64,000 nucleotides of DNA from assembly GCF_024347355.1 (NCBI RefSeq), contig NZ_AP025465.1, positions 1,860,001 to 1,924,000 of the forward strand, read 5' to 3'. Shown piece by piece: positions 62,679 through 64,000 of this stretch. The notes beneath the pieces are model-generated. The model was given only the letters and a program-made list of their open reading frames with translations. It was not told the DNA's origin and ran no database searches. A program made the translations under genes and the position numbers. The number at the start of each line of letters is the position of its first letter. Position 1 is the first letter of the stretch. This stretch comes from Vibrio chagasii (lineage in GTDB: Bacteria; Pseudomonadota; Gammaproteobacteria; Enterobacterales; Vibrionaceae).

Positions 62679-63179
62679 CTAACCTTCCAAGGCATTCCGC
62701 CAATATTGCACCGTTTTATCAGAGACAGAACCCGTTTCATTGGCCGCTGCGATCAAGAAGTCACATAAGTTGGTTGCAACCTCTTCATTGCCTAACAAGT
62801 ATAAACTGCGAATGGCTCGCGTTAGTCGAAGTTGGTTATGGTCGTGATTCTTCAACCATACATGGTTGGCAGCGCTAAGTGGCAATAATGACGATATCTC
62901 ACTTCCATCTCGCTGCATTCCCCAAAACTCAAGCATCAGGTCAAGCACTTGTAGATGAGCAGTGCGAAGCTCTTCTGAATTAGCAAAGATACTCCTATCT
63001 TCTTGAGTAACAAACGGTGCATGTTGATTGAACTTGGTCCCTTCATCTATTGGGAAAAACACTTGAATGTACTTATGGTCGTGTTCCAACCAGAAGTGAT
63101 TGTAAGCTAACAACTGTTCAATATTACGACCAATTTTGTCTGGCACTTCTCCAGAGATAAAGCGAGCAATCTCACTCAT
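62679..63179 (-). CDS. Opioid growth factor receptor (OGFr_N)-domain protein
   Basis: This 166-residue cytoplasmic protein resembles the conserved N-terminal domain of eukaryotic OGFr, also found in some bacteria: YNHFWLEHDHKYIQVFFP corresponds to the L-E-x-D-H-x-Y-I-Q-W-x-F-P core, followed by FNQHAPFVTQEDRSIF. The rest is helical. The bacterial function is unknown and no receptor role should be inferred. Single gene of the minus strand. Confidence 0.8.
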   Translation of the reverse strand: MSEIARFISGEVPDKIGRNIEQLLAYNHFWLEHDHKYIQVFFPIDEGTKFNQHAPFVTQEDRSIFANSEELRTAHLQVLDLMLEFWGMQRDGSEISSLLPLSAANHVWLKNHDHNQLRLTRAIRSLYLLGNEEVATNLCDFLIAAANETGSVSDKTVQYWRNALEG

Positions 63180-63283
63180 TTAAAATCCTACCGACTATAG
63201 TTTTTGCTTGCGGGTTTCCGCTAAATACTGGGAGGTACGATTAACAACCTCCCAATTCAATCTACTCTTGCTATTAGAGAAGC

Positions 63284-64000
63284 TTATTCTGATTTATAAC
63301 CAAACCGAGCCAAGTAATGCCAAACCTTCTTTACGTCTTGTTGGTCATAACCTTGCTCTGTCACGGCTAGCCCCAGTATTTTCGCATTGATCTTGCCGTT
63401 TACCGCTAACTTTTTTGCGAGTTCTATAAACGACTGGCCGCGATAATCTGGGTAGCGACTCATCTCTTCTAGGCTTAATTCGTAGCCATTGTGCCACTTT
63501 ATCGGAACGCCCAATTTCACCGCGCGTTCTTCAATAATCGTCGAGCGGTAAATAGGGTCTAATACAAGACATTCAATATCGTCTTTCAGAGAGATAACCC
63601 CATGAACATGTGCCTCGATATAATCATCAAGTAAATCAACATCGGATGACAATGCTTTATCAACTAATGCCTGCACACGGCTAGAAACGGCGAAGTCCTC
63701 TGGCTCAAAGAAACTGTCGGGATAGCAAAACGTGGTTCGTTCCAAGGTCTCCGCTTTCAGTTGGAAGTAACAGGATCCAAAACGAGGTGACGCACCTGTT
63801 TCGTAGTTTCTGTAGTTCAATGCACCATATTTAGGCCTAAGCGCATCGGGAGCACTGTCGTAAGCACCGTCAAATACACGTTTTTCCCATAACCAACGGT
63901 CACCACCGGGATAAGCCGTCATACCACCGTTACTGGTACCTGTTTCAAATTGAGACTTCAAACACCCATCGTCAGCAATTACTTCGAGCAAAGGTTTATT
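63284..64000 (-). CDS. DUF3626-like protein, 5' end beyond the window
   Basis: At least 238 codons remain open to the window edge, with no start seen that has a ribosome binding site, so the gene is probably cut. Conserved-looking features: PKYGALNYRNYETGASPRFG, CYFQLKAETLERTTFCYPDS and IEAHVHGVISL, which resemble DUF3626 proteins. These have been compared by others to ADP-ribosyl-type enzymes, but I see no proof here. Function unknown. Confidence 0.75.
   Translation of the reverse strand, partial: NKPLLEVIADDGCLKSQFETGTSNGGMTAYPGGDRWLWEKRVFDGAYDSAPDALRPKYGALNYRNYETGASPRFGSCYFQLKAETLERTTFCYPDSFFEPEDFAVSSRVQALVDKALSSDVDLLDDYIEAHVHGVISLKDDIECLVLDPIYRSTIIEERAVKLGVPIKWHNGYELSLEEMSRYPDYRGQSFIELAKKLAVNGKINAKILGLAVTEQGYDQQDVKKVWHYLARFGYKSE

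Noticed and set aside
1..64000. CRISPR array, tRNA or rRNA genes, phage or integron
   Set aside because: No regular direct repeats with spacers, no cloverleaf sequence with conserved T-arm, and no phage or integrase genes were found on either strand.

Overview
This window looks like chromosomal DNA of a marine Vibrio, most likely in or near the Vibrio splendidus clade. The evidence is moderate GC with AT-rich spacers, a Vibrio-type prpB-prpC-acnD operon under a GntR regulator, a zwf-pgl-gnd operon, a VF530-family protein, a tandem glycine riboswitch before a Na+/alanine symporter, ToxR-like membrane regulators with small partners, and a full-length aerolysin gene of a kind reported from V. 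splendidus. The species call is inference. No rRNA, tRNA, CRISPR array, integron or prophage was recognised.

Layout. 0-5.9 kb: methylcitrate cycle genes for propionate use (acnD, prpC, prpB, GntR regulator), with two perfect ATTGTCGACAAT operators at the promoter. 6.0-7.3 kb: a ToxR/VtrA-like winged-helix membrane regulator overlapping a small membrane partner gene. 7.7-9.3 kb: secreted carboxylesterase. 9.4-17.3 kb: a minus-strand cluster with an intimin/invasin-type inverse autotransporter followed by four exported proteins of unknown function, two of which share an N-terminal domain. It recalls the ZirT/ZirS/ZirU exoprotein system of Salmonella and is the best candidate for an undescribed system. 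17.7-20.9 kb: large sensory HD-GYP protein. 21.3-24.5 kb: tctCBA tricarboxylate transporter. 24.7-26.8 kb: a TauE/SafE permease gene split by an ISL3-family element with a perfect 8-bp target duplication.

27-31 kb: small membrane protein, VF530-type protein, a second HD-GYP protein and a Kelch-like lipoprotein. 31.0-34.7 kb: oxidative pentose phosphate operon. 35.1-37.5 kb: CitA/DcuS-type two-component system. 38.6-43.4 kb: an export operon (TolC-like, HlyD-like, two ABC-2 permeases) with no ATPase gene. 43.9-49.0 kb: two AGCS Na+/amino-acid symporters, the second behind a glycine riboswitch, with a coiled-coil membrane protein and a 52-residue membrane protein between them. 49.3-52.7 kb: a second ToxR/VtrA-like regulator and partner, followed by aerolysin. 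52.8-57.4 kb: LysE exporter, M32 carboxypeptidase, YbcI/YdjM-type membrane protein and an intact TauE/SafE permease. 57.7-59.8 kb: mesX-mesD folate-independent methionine synthase pair. 59.9-64 kb: TPR protein, RidA-like protein, two GNAT acetyltransferases, a small exported protein, an OGFr-domain protein and a DUF3626 protein cut by the window edge.

How the genes fit together. The prp genes form one regulated pathway, and zwf-pgl-gnd another. TctCBA and the CitA/CitB-like pair may serve carboxylate sensing and uptake, but they are 11 kb apart. The two ToxR-like pairs are candidate controllers of neighbouring surface or toxin genes, most plausibly the aerolysin. Starts were adjusted where a ribosome binding site, signal peptide or family length argued for an internal start.
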